Source of the DNA: Pseudomonas neuropathica
GTDB taxonomy: Bacteria > Pseudomonadota > Gammaproteobacteria > Pseudomonadales > Pseudomonadaceae
DNA length: 64,000 bases
Assembly: GCF_015461835.1 (NCBI RefSeq)
Contig: NZ_JACOPX010000009.1
Coordinates: 62,001-126,000, forward strand
Direction of reading: 5' to 3'
Positions 52,962 to 61,529 of the stretch are shown here, in pieces. The notes under the pieces were generated by a model. The model worked only from the letters and a program-made list of their open reading frames with translations. It was not told the DNA's origin and did not search any database. Within the stretch, counting starts at the first letter, position 1; each line of letters begins with the position of its first letter. Both the position numbers and the translations under genes were made by a program.

Positions 52962-54503
52962 TCAGTCGACCAGTTTCGCTGCCAGCGCCTTGACCCGGCT
53001 CAGGTCGCCTTTGGCCACTTCAGTGACGCCAGTGCCATATTCCGGATCGGCCTTATAAAGGAAGGACAGGATGATGTGCTTGCTCTCATCATCGGTGGTT
53101 GCCAGCGAGCCGCCGAAGCTGTCGATCAGGTCCCGGCGTTCCTTCTTGCTGAACGAGCGATACAGATCACCGGCCTGCTTGAAGTTCTGCTCACGCTGGA
53201 TTTTCGCCTGCTGCGTGCTGCCCGATAGCGCCGATTGGCTGTAACGCGCGCCTGGCGTCTCGTCACGGGGTTGCAGTCGGCTTGGCTGATAGTTCACACC
53301 ACTGTTGCTGGCGCCGAAGTTCATCGCGCCATCCTGGTTGCCATTGTTCACGGCAACTTTCGGCGCATTGATCGGCAATTGCAGGGCATTGGCACCCAGG
53401 CGATACATTTGCGTATCGGCATAAGAGAACACTCGGCCTTGTAACAAACGGTCTTCGGAAGGTTCGATACCTGGAACTACATTGGCTGGCGCCATGGCCA
53501 CTTGTTCGGTTTCCTGGAAGACATTCGCCGGATTACGGTTCAACACCATTTGTCCAACTTTTCGTTCAGGAATACCTGGCCAAATCTTGGTGGCGTCTAA
53601 TGGATCAAAATCAAACTTGGACAAATCTTGTGGTTTCAGCACTTGAATGTACAAGTCCCATTTCGGGAAGTTACCTTTATTAATGTTGCTCACCAGGTCA
53701 TTGGTCATATGACTGTAGTCTTGACCCTGAACCTTCGCGACTTGTTTTGGCGTGAGGTTATTAAGTCCCTGCAAGCTCTTCCAGTGAAACTTGACGTAGT
53801 GAACTTCACCCTTGGCGTTAATCAACTTATAAGCATGAACACCATTACCGTCCATTTCTCGATAACTGGCCGGCGTTCCCGAGTTCGAATACAACTCGGT
53901 CAGGGTACGGGTGGCTTCCGGTACATGAGAAAAGAAGTCGAATCGGCGAGAATCGTCGTCAAGGTTTGTCCGCGGATCCGGTTTGAACGCGTGCACCATG
54001 TCGGGAAACTTGATCGCGTCGCGGATGAAAAAGGTCGGAAAGTTATTGCCGACCAGGTCCCAGTTGCCGTCGGCCGTGTAAAACTTGGTGGCGAAACCTC
54101 GTGGATCACGCAGGGTTTCCGGCGAGTGATTGCCGTGCACCACCGCGGAGAAGCGCACGAATACCGGCGTGCTCTGGCCAGCGGCGAACACCTTGGCCTT
54201 GCTCAGGTCAGTGAGATCGTTGGTCACGGTGAAGGTGCCATGGGCGCCGGTACCGCGGGCGTGAACCACACGCTCGGGAATGCGTTCACGGTCAAAACGC
54301 TGCAGCTTCTGAATCAACTGCACATCCTGCAGCAGCACCGGGCCATTGGCACCGGCGGTCTGCGAGTTCTGATTGTCGCCGACCGCTGCACCGTTATCGC
54401 GGGTCAGGGGCGCGGCGTTTACGGAGAAGGTCAACAGGCTGGCGGTGAGTACGCCGAGTGTGCGACGACGGGGAAAAGCCCCCAGTCCAAGTGCGGAGTT
54501 CAT
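52962..54503 (-). CDS. katB: KatB, exported monofunctional catalase
   Basis: The protein has 513 residues. The N-terminus (RRRTLGVLTASLLTFSVNA) looks like an export signal. The catalytic His is in VVHARGTGAHG, the distal Asn segment is NNFPTFFIRDAIKFPDMVH, and the proximal haem-ligand Tyr is in FSYADTQMYRLG. Start is MNSALGLGAFP. The stretch about 53440-53900 uses clearly more A/T-ending codons than the rest of the gene. KatB is the peroxide-inducible catalase; I could not make out a clear OxyR site upstream. Confidence 0.94.
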   Translation of the reverse strand: MNSALGLGAFPRRRTLGVLTASLLTFSVNAAPLTRDNGAAVGDNQNSQTAGANGPVLLQDVQLIQKLQRFDRERIPERVVHARGTGAHGTFTVTNDLTDLSKAKVFAAGQSTPVFVRFSAVVHGNHSPETLRDPRGFATKFYTADGNWDLVGNNFPTFFIRDAIKFPDMVHAFKPDPRTNLDDDSRRFDFFSHVPEATRTLTELYSNSGTPASYREMDGNGVHAYKLINAKGEVHYVKFHWKSLQGLNNLTPKQVAKVQGQDYSHMTNDLVSNINKGNFPKWDLYIQVLKPQDLSKFDFDPLDATKIWPGIPERKVGQMVLNRNPANVFQETEQVAMAPANVVPGIEPSEDRLLQGRVFSYADTQMYRLGANALQLPINAPKVAVNNGNQDGAMNFGASNSGVNYQPSRLQPRDETPGARYSQSALSGSTQQAKIQREQNFKQAGDLYRSFSKKERRDLIDSFGGSLATTDDESKHIILSFLYKADPEYGTGVTEVAKGDLSRVKALAAKLVD

Positions 54504-54788
54504 ATCAGGATCCTCTGGTTTTTTTGGGCGCATCCAGGTGCGCCAACCCAAGGCTAGAGGCCTGCGGCGTCGAACATAAATAGAAAGAACGTAACGCCAT
54601 GATTGAGAAAATTGGCTTTTCGATCAGCGAGTTACAGTATATTTCGCGCGCGATTGCTGGCACTTTGCAAACTAATCGTCGATTGATGTGTCGATAAAAA
54701 CGGGCATTGTAAGAAGGTGTTTCGCGCAGGACGCGTTTTGCTGATTTACACTGCGTACACCAAACTCATCTGTAACAAGGAAATAACT

Positions 54789-55202
54789 ATGGGCGTGCTA
54801 AGTGAGTTCAAGGCCTTCGCGGTCAAAGGCAATGTGGTCGACATGGCCGTCGGTATCATCATCGGTGCTGCCTTCGGCAAGATTGTTTCGTCGTTTGTCG
54901 GGGACGTCATCATGCCGCCAATCGGCCTGTTGATCGGTGGCGTGGACTTCAGTGATTTAGCCATCACGCTCAAAGCCGCCGATGGCGCTGCGCCTGCGGT
55001 GGTGATGGCCTACGGCAAATTCCTCCAGACCATTCTGGACTTCGTGATCGTCGCGTTCGCCATTTTCATGGGCGTAAAAGCCATCAACCGCCTCAAACGC
55101 GAAGAGGCCGTGGCCCCTACCCTGCCACCGGTGCCGACCAAGGAAGAAGAGTTGCTGGGCGAGATCCGCGACTTGCTCAAGGCCCAGAACACCCGGCCCT
55201 GA
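54789..55202 (+). CDS. mscL: MscL, large-conductance mechanosensitive channel
   Basis: The protein has 137 residues starting [20 protein letters not shown], with two membrane helices ([20 protein letters not shown] and [20 protein letters not shown]) and a C-terminal charged helix. It releases solutes on hypo-osmotic shock. AAGGAAATAACT precedes the ATG. Its terminator is shared with fpr. Confidence 0.97.
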   Translation: MGVLSEFKAFAVKGNVVDMAVGIIIGAAFGKIVSSFVGDVIMPPIGLLIGGVDFSDLAITLKAADGAAPAVVMAYGKFLQTILDFVIVAFAIFMGVKAINRLKREEAVAPTLPPVPTKEEELLGEIRDLLKAQNTRP

Positions 55203-55218
55203 ATGCTGTGCACGATAG

Positions 55219-55250
55219 AAACAACGGCGCCTTCGAGGCGCCGTTTGTTT
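55219..55250. terminator. Bidirectional terminator between mscL and fpr
   Basis: ACGGCGCC-ttcga-GGCGCCGT with A-rich and T-rich flanks on both sides, reaching into the fpr stop codon. Confidence 0.88.
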
Positions 55251-56025
55251 ACCAGTAGTTTTCCACGGCCACCTGACCGGGTCGGCGGGACAGGCTGAGG
55301 CTCATGTGGCGTTTTTTCAGCAGCGCGCGCGTGTCATCGATCATCTGTGGATTACCGCACAGCATGACGCGCGAGTGTTGCGCTGACAGCTCTACACCTG
55401 CTGCGCGCTCCAGCTCACCATTTTCAATCAGGGTGGTGATGCGCCCGTGCAGTGCACCAGGATGCGCTTCACGCGTCACCGTCGCGATGAACTGCAACTT
55501 GTGCGCATGCTCGCTGAGGTAGTCACGCTGCGTGAGTCCGGCAATCAACGCCTGATAGGCCAACTCCCGCGCTTCGCGCACGCTGTACACCAGAATGATG
55601 CGCTCGAATTTTTCCCAGACTTCAAAGTCCTGCAGAATCGACAGAAACGGCGCCACCCCGGTGCCTGTGGATAACAGCCACAGATCGCGACCGTCGACGA
55701 AACGGTCCAGCGTCAGGTAGCCGAAAGCCTGGCGATCCACCAGCAAGGTGTCGCCGACCTGCAGCCGACTCAGCTCACTGGTGAACTCCCCGCCCGGCAC
55801 GACAATGGAAAAGAACTCAAGAAACTCGTCAAAAGGCGACGACACCATCGAATAGGCACGCCACACAATGCTGCCATCGGCTTTGGCCACACCGAGCCTG
55901 GCAAACTGCCCGGCGCGGAAACGGAACCCTGCATCCCGGCTGGTACGCAAGGTAAACAGGCTTGGGGTCAAGGGTTGAACATCAAGCAATGTCTGCGTGG
56001 TGTATTTCTCGGCACTGGCGGTCAT
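55249..56025 (-). CDS. fpr: Ferredoxin/flavodoxin-NADP reductase
   Basis: The protein has 258 residues, the size of subclass I bacterial FNR. The FAD-binding motif is WRAYSMVSSP, the NADP site is STGTGVAPFLS and CGNPQMIDD, and the protein ends VENYW. It balances NADPH with ferredoxin/flavodoxin pools and is induced by superoxide in related species through the LysR-type regulator FinR. Start is MTASAEKYTTQ; a 19-codon extension upstream is not family-like. Confidence 0.95.
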   Translation of the reverse strand: MTASAEKYTTQTLLDVQPLTPSLFTLRTSRDAGFRFRAGQFARLGVAKADGSIVWRAYSMVSSPFDEFLEFFSIVVPGGEFTSELSRLQVGDTLLVDRQAFGYLTLDRFVDGRDLWLLSTGTGVAPFLSILQDFEVWEKFERIILVYSVREARELAYQALIAGLTQRDYLSEHAHKLQFIATVTREAHPGALHGRITTLIENGELERAAGVELSAQHSRVMLCGNPQMIDDTRALLKKRHMSLSLSRRPGQVAVENYW

Positions 56026-56348
56026 GGGGCACTCCATTGAACGATTGCTGCCAGTGTCGCGCATATTGGTCGCCTTAAACACCGACGATGAGTAATGGCA
56101 TTCAGCTATTCACCTACATGAATAGAAACTCAACTCATCAAGAAAACTTAAATGTAAAACTGAAAGTTAGGATGACGACCTGAATACTAAACGCCGTCAT
56201 TCGCTAAGAACCTTTTATAAAAACATTCTCACCATCAATACCGAAAAAATTTAATGCCCCTTGTATGAAACGTCCTACACTCCGTTGCGTGCCGGATCTT
56301 TTGGATCCATTTTGCGCCCCCCCCAGCAATACCAATGGAGACTCTGTA
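56026..56348. other. A/T-rich divergent intergenic region, 323 bases
   Basis: It separates fpr (minus) from the LuxR-type gene (plus). It is clearly A/T-richer than neighbouring DNA and carries the 20-bp palindrome at 56106-56125. No other gene is supported. Confidence 0.65.
56106..56125. promoter_or_regulatory. 20-bp palindrome, possible regulator site for fpr or luxR
   Basis: CTATTCA-cctaca-TGAATAG has 7-bp exact arms. It lies 81 bases before the fpr start and about 224 before the LuxR-type gene. It fits the length of a lux box and also the T-N11-A pattern of LysR-type sites. Confidence 0.5.
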
Positions 56349-57062
56349 ATGGAAACGTGGAAGGAGTCGCAGTTAAAGCAACTGACTTTCGCCAGGGATA
56401 TAGACGCTGCTTATACGATTTTGTTGAGATTCGCAGAAAACCTGGGCTTTAATTTTTGTGCCATTTCGGTTACTTCACCCAATCGGGAACTACGTCTTGA
56501 TCCCATGCAAATCAACAACTACCCCAAAGAATGGAACGCACAATATGATCAGAAACATTACAGTAAAATCGACCCACTGATAGCACACTGCACTCACTCA
56601 ATGATGCCCATCGTCTGGAGCGAGTCAGTATTTGCAGAAAAGCCTCAGCTTTGGCAGGGTTTGCAGCAATATGGACTGCAATATGGCTGGTCACAGTCGT
56701 TCCACCATGAGCAAAGCGGTTTGTGCAGCATTATCAGCCTGGCACGCAAGCATTGCCCCATCAGTCCTCTGGAGTTGTATGAACATTTTGGTTATATGTT
56801 CTACGCCACCAGTCACCTGAGTGAACTGTTCGCCCGGTCGCTGCCGCCCCAATCTCTCAAGCCCCGCCAACCGCACCTGTCGCCCCGCGAACTGGAGGTT
56901 CTGCAATTATCAGCCGGCGGCAAGACCGCTTATGAGATTTCGAAAATCCTCAGCCTGAGCGAACGCACCGTGAACTACCACGTGCAGAACGTCATCGAGA
57001 AACTCAACGTCTGCAACAAGATTTCCGCTGTCATCGCGGCCGCCAGAGCCGGCATCATCTAA
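56349..57062 (+). CDS. LuxR-type regulator without a LuxI partner (LuxR solo)
   Basis: The protein has 237 residues. The N-terminal autoinducer-binding domain keeps the acyl-homoserine-lactone contact residues in register: Trp62, Tyr66, Asp75, Pro76 and Trp90 (equivalent to W57, Y61, D70, P71, W85 of TraR). The C-terminal GerE-type helix-turn-helix is intact (LSPRELEVLQLSAGGKTAYE, then ISKILSLSERTVNYHVQNV). GGAGACTCTGTA precedes the ATG at 56349. No luxI gene lies in the window. Keeping Trp and Tyr sets it apart from the plant-signal (OryR/PsoR) type. Confidence 0.92.
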   Translation: METWKESQLKQLTFARDIDAAYTILLRFAENLGFNFCAISVTSPNRELRLDPMQINNYPKEWNAQYDQKHYSKIDPLIAHCTHSMMPIVWSESVFAEKPQLWQGLQQYGLQYGWSQSFHHEQSGLCSIISLARKHCPISPLELYEHFGYMFYATSHLSELFARSLPPQSLKPRQPHLSPRELEVLQLSAGGKTAYEISKILSLSERTVNYHVQNVIEKLNVCNKISAVIAAARAGII

Positions 57063-57239
57063 TCAAGCAGTCTTGCGTCCCCTATAAAACGTGCAGGTAA
57101 TAACGTAGAAAAAAACGTACCATTCGCGCCCCTCCTGAGTGATGACGTGAACATTCGGCGTTGCAGTACACTCGGTCGGTGCCGCAGCACAATGTCAGGG
57201 CTGTGGAACACCCCGTTGATTACCCTGAGTTCCCGCCCC

Positions 57240-58364
57240 ATGCCTTTGCTTGATACGCCCTTTGCCCAACTCGACCTGATCCGCCAGCCCGAACAGCAGA
57301 ACGAACCGCTGCAAGCCTTCGATGCCGCTGACGAATACCTGCTCAACCATCTGGCGGCGCAACAACCGGCGGCGGACACGCGCGTATTGGTGCTCAACGA
57401 CAGCTTTGGTGCCTTGGCTGCCAGTTTGTCGGGCAAGGTCAGGGTCAGTAGTAGCGGTGACTCCTTTCTCGGTTTCCAGGGGCTGGAAAAAAACCTGCTG
57501 CGCAATGGTCAGGCGTTTGACGCAGTTCGCGGGATCCCCGCCAGCGAGCCATTGGTCGGACCGTTCGACCGGGTGCTGATCCGCGTGCCGAAAACCCTCG
57601 CACTGCTGGAAGAACAACTGATCCGCTTGCAGGGACAACTCGCCCCCGGCGCCGAAGTCGTCGCAGCGGCCATGGTCAAACACCTGCCACGCGCCGCCGG
57701 TGATCTGCTTGAACGCTACATTGGCCCGGTGCAAGCTTCGCTGGCGGTGAAAAAGGCTCGCTTGCTGATTGCCACGCCTGAAGCAAAAGCCCCGGCCGTC
57801 TCGCCCTACCCGTCACGCTATCGCCTCGACGAGCCACCGATCGAGTTGCTCAACCACGCCAACGTGTTCTGTCGCGAAGGCCTGGATATCGGCACGCGTG
57901 CGTTCCTGCCGCATCTGCCGAAAAATCTGGGCAGCGCCCGAGTCGCCGATCTGGGCTGTGGCAACGGTGTACTGGCAATCGCGAGTGCTCTGCAAAACCC
58001 TGATGCGCACTACACGCTGGTCGACGAGTCGTACATGGCGGTGCAATCGGCTAGCGAAAACTGGCGCGCAGCGCTGGGCGACCGCGAAGTGATCGTGCGA
58101 GCCGGCGACGGCCTGGCCGGACAGGAAGCGCAGTCGCTGGACGTGGTGCTGTGCAATCCGCCGTTCCATCAGCAGCAAGTGGTGGGCGATTTCCTCGCCT
58201 GGCGCATGTTCCAGCAGGCGCGCGAAGCGCTGGTGGTGGGTGGCGCACTGTACATCGTCGGCAACCGCCATCTGGGTTACCACAGCAAACTGGCGCGGCT
58301 GTTCCGCGGCGTCGAGCAAGTGGCCGCCACGCCGAAATTCGTCATCCTCAAAGCGCGCAAGTAA
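57240..58364 (+). CDS. rlmG: RlmG, 23S rRNA (guanine-N2) methyltransferase
   Basis: The protein has 374 residues. The N-terminal half is a degenerate methyltransferase-like domain. The C-terminal half is active: SAM motif I VADLGCGNGVLAIASAL and catalytic motif IV LCNPPFHQ. It methylates G1835 (E. coli numbering) of 23S rRNA. The start MPLLDTPFAQLDLIRQ gives the family length; upstream in-frame starts at 57147 and 57192 add unrelated residues. Confidence 0.94.
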   Translation: MPLLDTPFAQLDLIRQPEQQNEPLQAFDAADEYLLNHLAAQQPAADTRVLVLNDSFGALAASLSGKVRVSSSGDSFLGFQGLEKNLLRNGQAFDAVRGIPASEPLVGPFDRVLIRVPKTLALLEEQLIRLQGQLAPGAEVVAAAMVKHLPRAAGDLLERYIGPVQASLAVKKARLLIATPEAKAPAVSPYPSRYRLDEPPIELLNHANVFCREGLDIGTRAFLPHLPKNLGSARVADLGCGNGVLAIASALQNPDAHYTLVDESYMAVQSASENWRAALGDREVIVRAGDGLAGQEAQSLDVVLCNPPFHQQQVVGDFLAWRMFQQAREALVVGGALYIVGNRHLGYHSKLARLFRGVEQVAATPKFVILKARK

Positions 58365-58374
58365 ACCTCAAGGC

Positions 58375-58402
58375 AAAAAAAACCCTCCGTGAGGAGGGTT
58401 GC
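58375..58402 (-). terminator. Terminator of the cio operon
   Basis: AACCCTCC-gtga-GGAGGGTT followed on the minus strand by eight T residues. On the plus strand only a weak run follows, so it serves rlmG less well. Confidence 0.85.
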
Positions 58403-58436
58403 AAAGCCGTACCCGAAGGCGCCGGGACGGGATGAT

Positions 58437-58604
58437 TCAGTGCGTGGTCAGGCCTGCCGCATTCATGAACAGGCGCATCAGGCTCGCAGCGATAAACAGC
58501 GCACCGACGCTACCGACCCAGATCAAGGCCAACCAGCCGAGCCGCTGCCACAGCGGTTTTTTTTCGGCTTCTTCAATGTCGTGCAGGGAATGTTTGCCGG
58601 TCAT
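58437..58604 (-). CDS. DUF2474 small membrane protein of the cio operon
   Basis: The protein has 55 residues from MTGKHSLHDIEEAEKKPLW, with one membrane helix (LGWLALIWVGSVGALFIAAS). It follows cioB by 76 bases; a REP half lies in that gap. DUF2474 proteins commonly follow cyanide-insensitive bd-type oxidase genes and may be a third subunit, in the manner of CydX. The frame is open further upstream, but that part is REP-derived. Confidence 0.88.
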   Translation of the reverse strand: MTGKHSLHDIEEAEKKPLWQRLGWLALIWVGSVGALFIAASLMRLFMNAAGLTTH

Positions 58605-58649
58605 TGTTTCGATCCTCAGTAAGATCGATGGCGCCGCTACCGACGCCAT

Positions 58650-58669
58650 CGCGAGCAAGCTCGCTCCCA
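58650..58669. repeat. Single REP half
   Basis: GCGAGCAAGCTCGCTCCCA, an unpaired copy of the GTGGGAGCGAGC family, between cioB and the DUF2474 gene. Confidence 0.75.
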
Positions 58670-58680
58670 AAGGGTTGTGC

Positions 58681-59688
58681 TTAGTGATAACCGTCCTCAT
58701 GGGTGACCTTGCCGCGGAACACGTAGTAGCTCCAGAAGGTGTAACCCAGGATGAACGGAATGATGAACAGCGTACCCACCAGCATGAAGCCCTGACTTTG
58801 CGGCGGTGCGGCGGCGTCCCAGATCGAGATCGACGGCGGCACGATATTCGGCCACAGGCTGATGCCCAGACCGCTGTAGCCGAGGAAGATCAGCACCAGG
58901 GTCAGCAGGAACGGCATGTAGTTGGCATTGCGCGCCACGGCGCGGATCAGGCCGTACATTGTCACCAACACCAGAATCGGCACCGGCATGAACCAGAACA
59001 GGTTCGGCATGCTGAACCAGCGCGAAGCGATTTCCGGGTGTGCCAGCGGTGTCCACAGGCTGACGACACCGATCACCGCCAACAGCACGAATGCCAGTGG
59101 CCGCGCCAGATTGTGCATTTGCTCTTGCAACTTGCCTTCGGTTTTCATGATCAGCCAGGTGCAGCCGAGCAAGGCATACGCCACCACGAGTGCGGCGCCG
59201 CAGAACAGAGTGAACGGTGTCAGCCAATCCAGCGAGCCGCCGGCGAACTGCCGATTGACCACCGGCAAGCCGTCGATGAACGCGCCCAACGCCACACCCT
59301 GGAAGAATGTCGCCGCCACGGAGCCGCCGATAAAGGCCTTGTCCCACAAGTGGCGCTTGTCGTCCTTGGCCTTGAAGCGGAATTCGAACGCCACGCCGCG
59401 GAAGATCAACCCGATCAGCATGAATATCAGCGGCAGATACAGCGCCGACAACACCACCGAATAAGCCAGCGGGAAGGCGCCGAACAATGCCGCGCCGCCC
59501 AGCACCAACCAGGTTTCATTGCCGTCCCAGACCGGCGCGACCGTGTTCATCATCACGTCACGGTCGACTTTGCCCGGGATGAACGGGAAAAGAATCCCGA
59601 TGCCCAGATCGAAGCCGTCCATGACCACGTACATCATGATGCCGAAGATGATGATCACGGCCCAGATCAGCGGAAGATCAATACCCAT
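58681..59688 (-). CDS. cioB: CioB, cyanide-insensitive quinol oxidase subunit II
   Basis: The protein has 335 residues with about eight membrane segments. It has the CydB family opening IDLPLIWAVIIIFGIMMYVV and MDGFDLGIGILFPF, then the APVWDGNETWLVLGGAALFG motif. It forms the bd-type oxidase with CioA and follows it by three bases. It may also be named cydB; the Cio name follows the short CioA loop. Confidence 0.95.
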   Translation of the reverse strand: MGIDLPLIWAVIIIFGIMMYVVMDGFDLGIGILFPFIPGKVDRDVMMNTVAPVWDGNETWLVLGGAALFGAFPLAYSVVLSALYLPLIFMLIGLIFRGVAFEFRFKAKDDKRHLWDKAFIGGSVAATFFQGVALGAFIDGLPVVNRQFAGGSLDWLTPFTLFCGAALVVAYALLGCTWLIMKTEGKLQEQMHNLARPLAFVLLAVIGVVSLWTPLAHPEIASRWFSMPNLFWFMPVPILVLVTMYGLIRAVARNANYMPFLLTLVLIFLGYSGLGISLWPNIVPPSISIWDAAAPPQSQGFMLVGTLFIIPFILGYTFWSYYVFRGKVTHEDGYH

Positions 59689-59691
59689 GGC

Positions 59692-61134
59692 TCAAATCTC
59701 CTTGGTCAGGCTGGGGGTGTCGTGATCGGCATCGGCCGAATCGTCGGCGGCGGACAAAGGACGCGCCGGAGTACGCTGCTTGCCTGGACCACCGTCCGGC
59801 GTCTCGGCGCCTTCGCTGATCTTCGGCCCTTTGCGCACCAGGCGCATCATGTAACCGAGACCTGCGCCGAACAGGGCGAAATACACCACCACAAACATGA
59901 TCAGGGTGATGCTCATCTGCATGAAGCTGTGGTTGGAAGAGGCATCCGCGGTGCGCATCAAGCCGTAAACCACCCACGGCTGACGACCGATTTCCGTGGT
60001 GAACCAGCCCGCAAGAATCGCAATCAGGCCCGAAGGTCCCATCCACAACGCCAGGTACAGGAAAGGTCGCGAGGTGTAGAGCGAGTCGCGTTTACGCAGC
60101 CACAGGCTCCACAGACCGGTGAAGATCATCAGGAAACCGAGGCCGACCATGATCCGGAACGACCAGAACACAATGGTCGAATTCGGCCGGTCTTCCGGCG
60201 GGAATTCCTTGAGCGCCGGGACCTGTTTGTCCAGCGAGTGAGTGAGGATCAGGCTGCCGAGGTACGGGATTTCCACGGCGAATCTGGTTTTCTCTTCTTT
60301 CATGTCCGGCCAGCCGAACAGGATCAGCGGCGTCGCTTCGTCGCCCTTGTTTTCCCAGTGACCTTCGATCGCGGCGATTTTCGCCGGCTGATGCTCGAGC
60401 GTATTCAGGCCATGGAAGTCGCCGATCACGGCCTGGATCGGCGCGACGATCAGCGCCATCCACATCGCCATCGACAGCATCGTGCGGATCGCCGGATTGT
60501 CCTTGCCGCGAAGCAAGTGCCAGGCCGCCGAAGAGCCGACGAAGAACGCCGTGGCGACAAACGCAGCCGTTGCCATGTGCATCAGACGATAAGGGAACGA
60601 AGGGTTGAAAATGATTGCCAGCCAGTCGGTGGGGATTACCTGACCGTTGACGATCTCGAAGCCCTGCGGGGTCTGCATCCAGCTATTGGACGCGAGAATC
60701 CAGAACGTCGAAATCAGCGTGCCGATGGCCACCATGACGGTGGAAAAGAAGTGCAGCCCACGTCCGACCTTATTCCAGCCAAACAGCATCACCCCGAGGA
60801 AACCGGCCTCAAGGAAGAATGCCGTGAGCACTTCATAGGTCAGCAACGGCCCGGTGACGGCGCCAGCGAAGTCCGAGAAGCGGCTCCAGTTGGTGCCGAA
60901 CTGGTAGGCCATGACGAGCCCCGAGACCACGCCCATGCCGAAGTTGACGGCAAAGATCTTCGACCAGAAATGGTAAAGGTCACGGTAGGTGTCGTTATGG
61001 GTTTTCAGCCACAAGCCTTCGAGCACAGCGAGGTAACTCGCCAGGCCGATGGTGATGGCCGGGAACAGGATGTGGAACGAAATGGTGAACGCGAACTGAA
61101 TTCGGGCGAGATCGAGTGCCTCTAAACCGAACAT
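59692..61134 (-). CDS. cioA: CioA, cyanide-insensitive quinol oxidase subunit I
   Basis: The protein has 480 residues. The haem b595 ligand His lies in FAFTISFHILFPAITIG, the b558 ligand His is in the PYRLMHMATAAF helix, and the conserved GRQPW motif is near residue 390. The region between helices VI and VII is short, the CIO type rather than E. coli CydA. The enzyme oxidises ubiquinol and reduces oxygen, and resists cyanide. An ANR box lies about 165 bases before the start; ANR represses cioAB in P. aeruginosa. Confidence 0.95.
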   Translation of the reverse strand: MFGLEALDLARIQFAFTISFHILFPAITIGLASYLAVLEGLWLKTHNDTYRDLYHFWSKIFAVNFGMGVVSGLVMAYQFGTNWSRFSDFAGAVTGPLLTYEVLTAFFLEAGFLGVMLFGWNKVGRGLHFFSTVMVAIGTLISTFWILASNSWMQTPQGFEIVNGQVIPTDWLAIIFNPSFPYRLMHMATAAFVATAFFVGSSAAWHLLRGKDNPAIRTMLSMAMWMALIVAPIQAVIGDFHGLNTLEHQPAKIAAIEGHWENKGDEATPLILFGWPDMKEEKTRFAVEIPYLGSLILTHSLDKQVPALKEFPPEDRPNSTIVFWSFRIMVGLGFLMIFTGLWSLWLRKRDSLYTSRPFLYLALWMGPSGLIAILAGWFTTEIGRQPWVVYGLMRTADASSNHSFMQMSITLIMFVVVYFALFGAGLGYMMRLVRKGPKISEGAETPDGGPGKQRTPARPLSAADDSADADHDTPSLTKEI

Positions 61135-61529
61135 AAGTCTTCCTCTGTCAGGTAATACCGGCTTCGGGGCTTGTGGCCCCTGCGCCTACTGCCCCCACGG
61201 ATATGGAGTGCGGCGAATTCTGATTCGTTCTTTTTTAACAACCATCGCAACGCAGGGAGTCTGGCCAACGGGCCACCAGAGCATGGCCCGGGAGGGTCTT
61301 GATCTGGATCAAGCAACGTTGAAAGAGTAGTCCCATTTCCGACGAACAACTGCGTGGTCGTTTGCCGCGTGACAAGTTGCCTCATCGGCGCGGCAATGCT
61401 CTGCAATGGATTTCTTGCGGCGAGCTTGAGGAAATCGATGTCTGGCTAACTAAATTTTTTGTCATAGCAACTTCCTGTTACAGACTGGTGATAACCTCGC
61501 GGTTCCCCTCGAGCCAGACCTGCCTTCAG
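61135..61529. other. Divergent promoter region, 395 bases
   Basis: It lies between cioA (minus) and the MFS gene (plus) and holds the ANR box at 61299-61312. The rest shows no supported gene; an open stretch upstream of the MFS start has no protein features. Confidence 0.65.
61299..61312. promoter_or_regulatory. ANR/FNR box upstream of cioA
   Basis: TTGATCTGGATCAA matches the ANR consensus TTGAT-N4-ATCAA exactly. Confidence 0.88.

Noticed and set aside
54504..54660. OxyR site upstream of katB
   Set aside because: I looked for the ATAG-N7-CTAT tetrad pattern and found no convincing match.
54658..54668. TGGCACTTTGC as a sigma-54 promoter
   Set aside because: The spacing between GG and GC is about six bases, not ten.
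58399..61125. A 908-codon open frame on the plus strand
   Set aside because: It lies wholly antisense to the cio operon, has low-complexity His/Gln/Arg/Asp composition, and is the expected shadow of GC-rich genes.
61362..61529. N-terminal 56-codon extension of the MFS exporter
   Set aside because: The extra residues look non-coding; the family core begins soon after the ATG at 61530.
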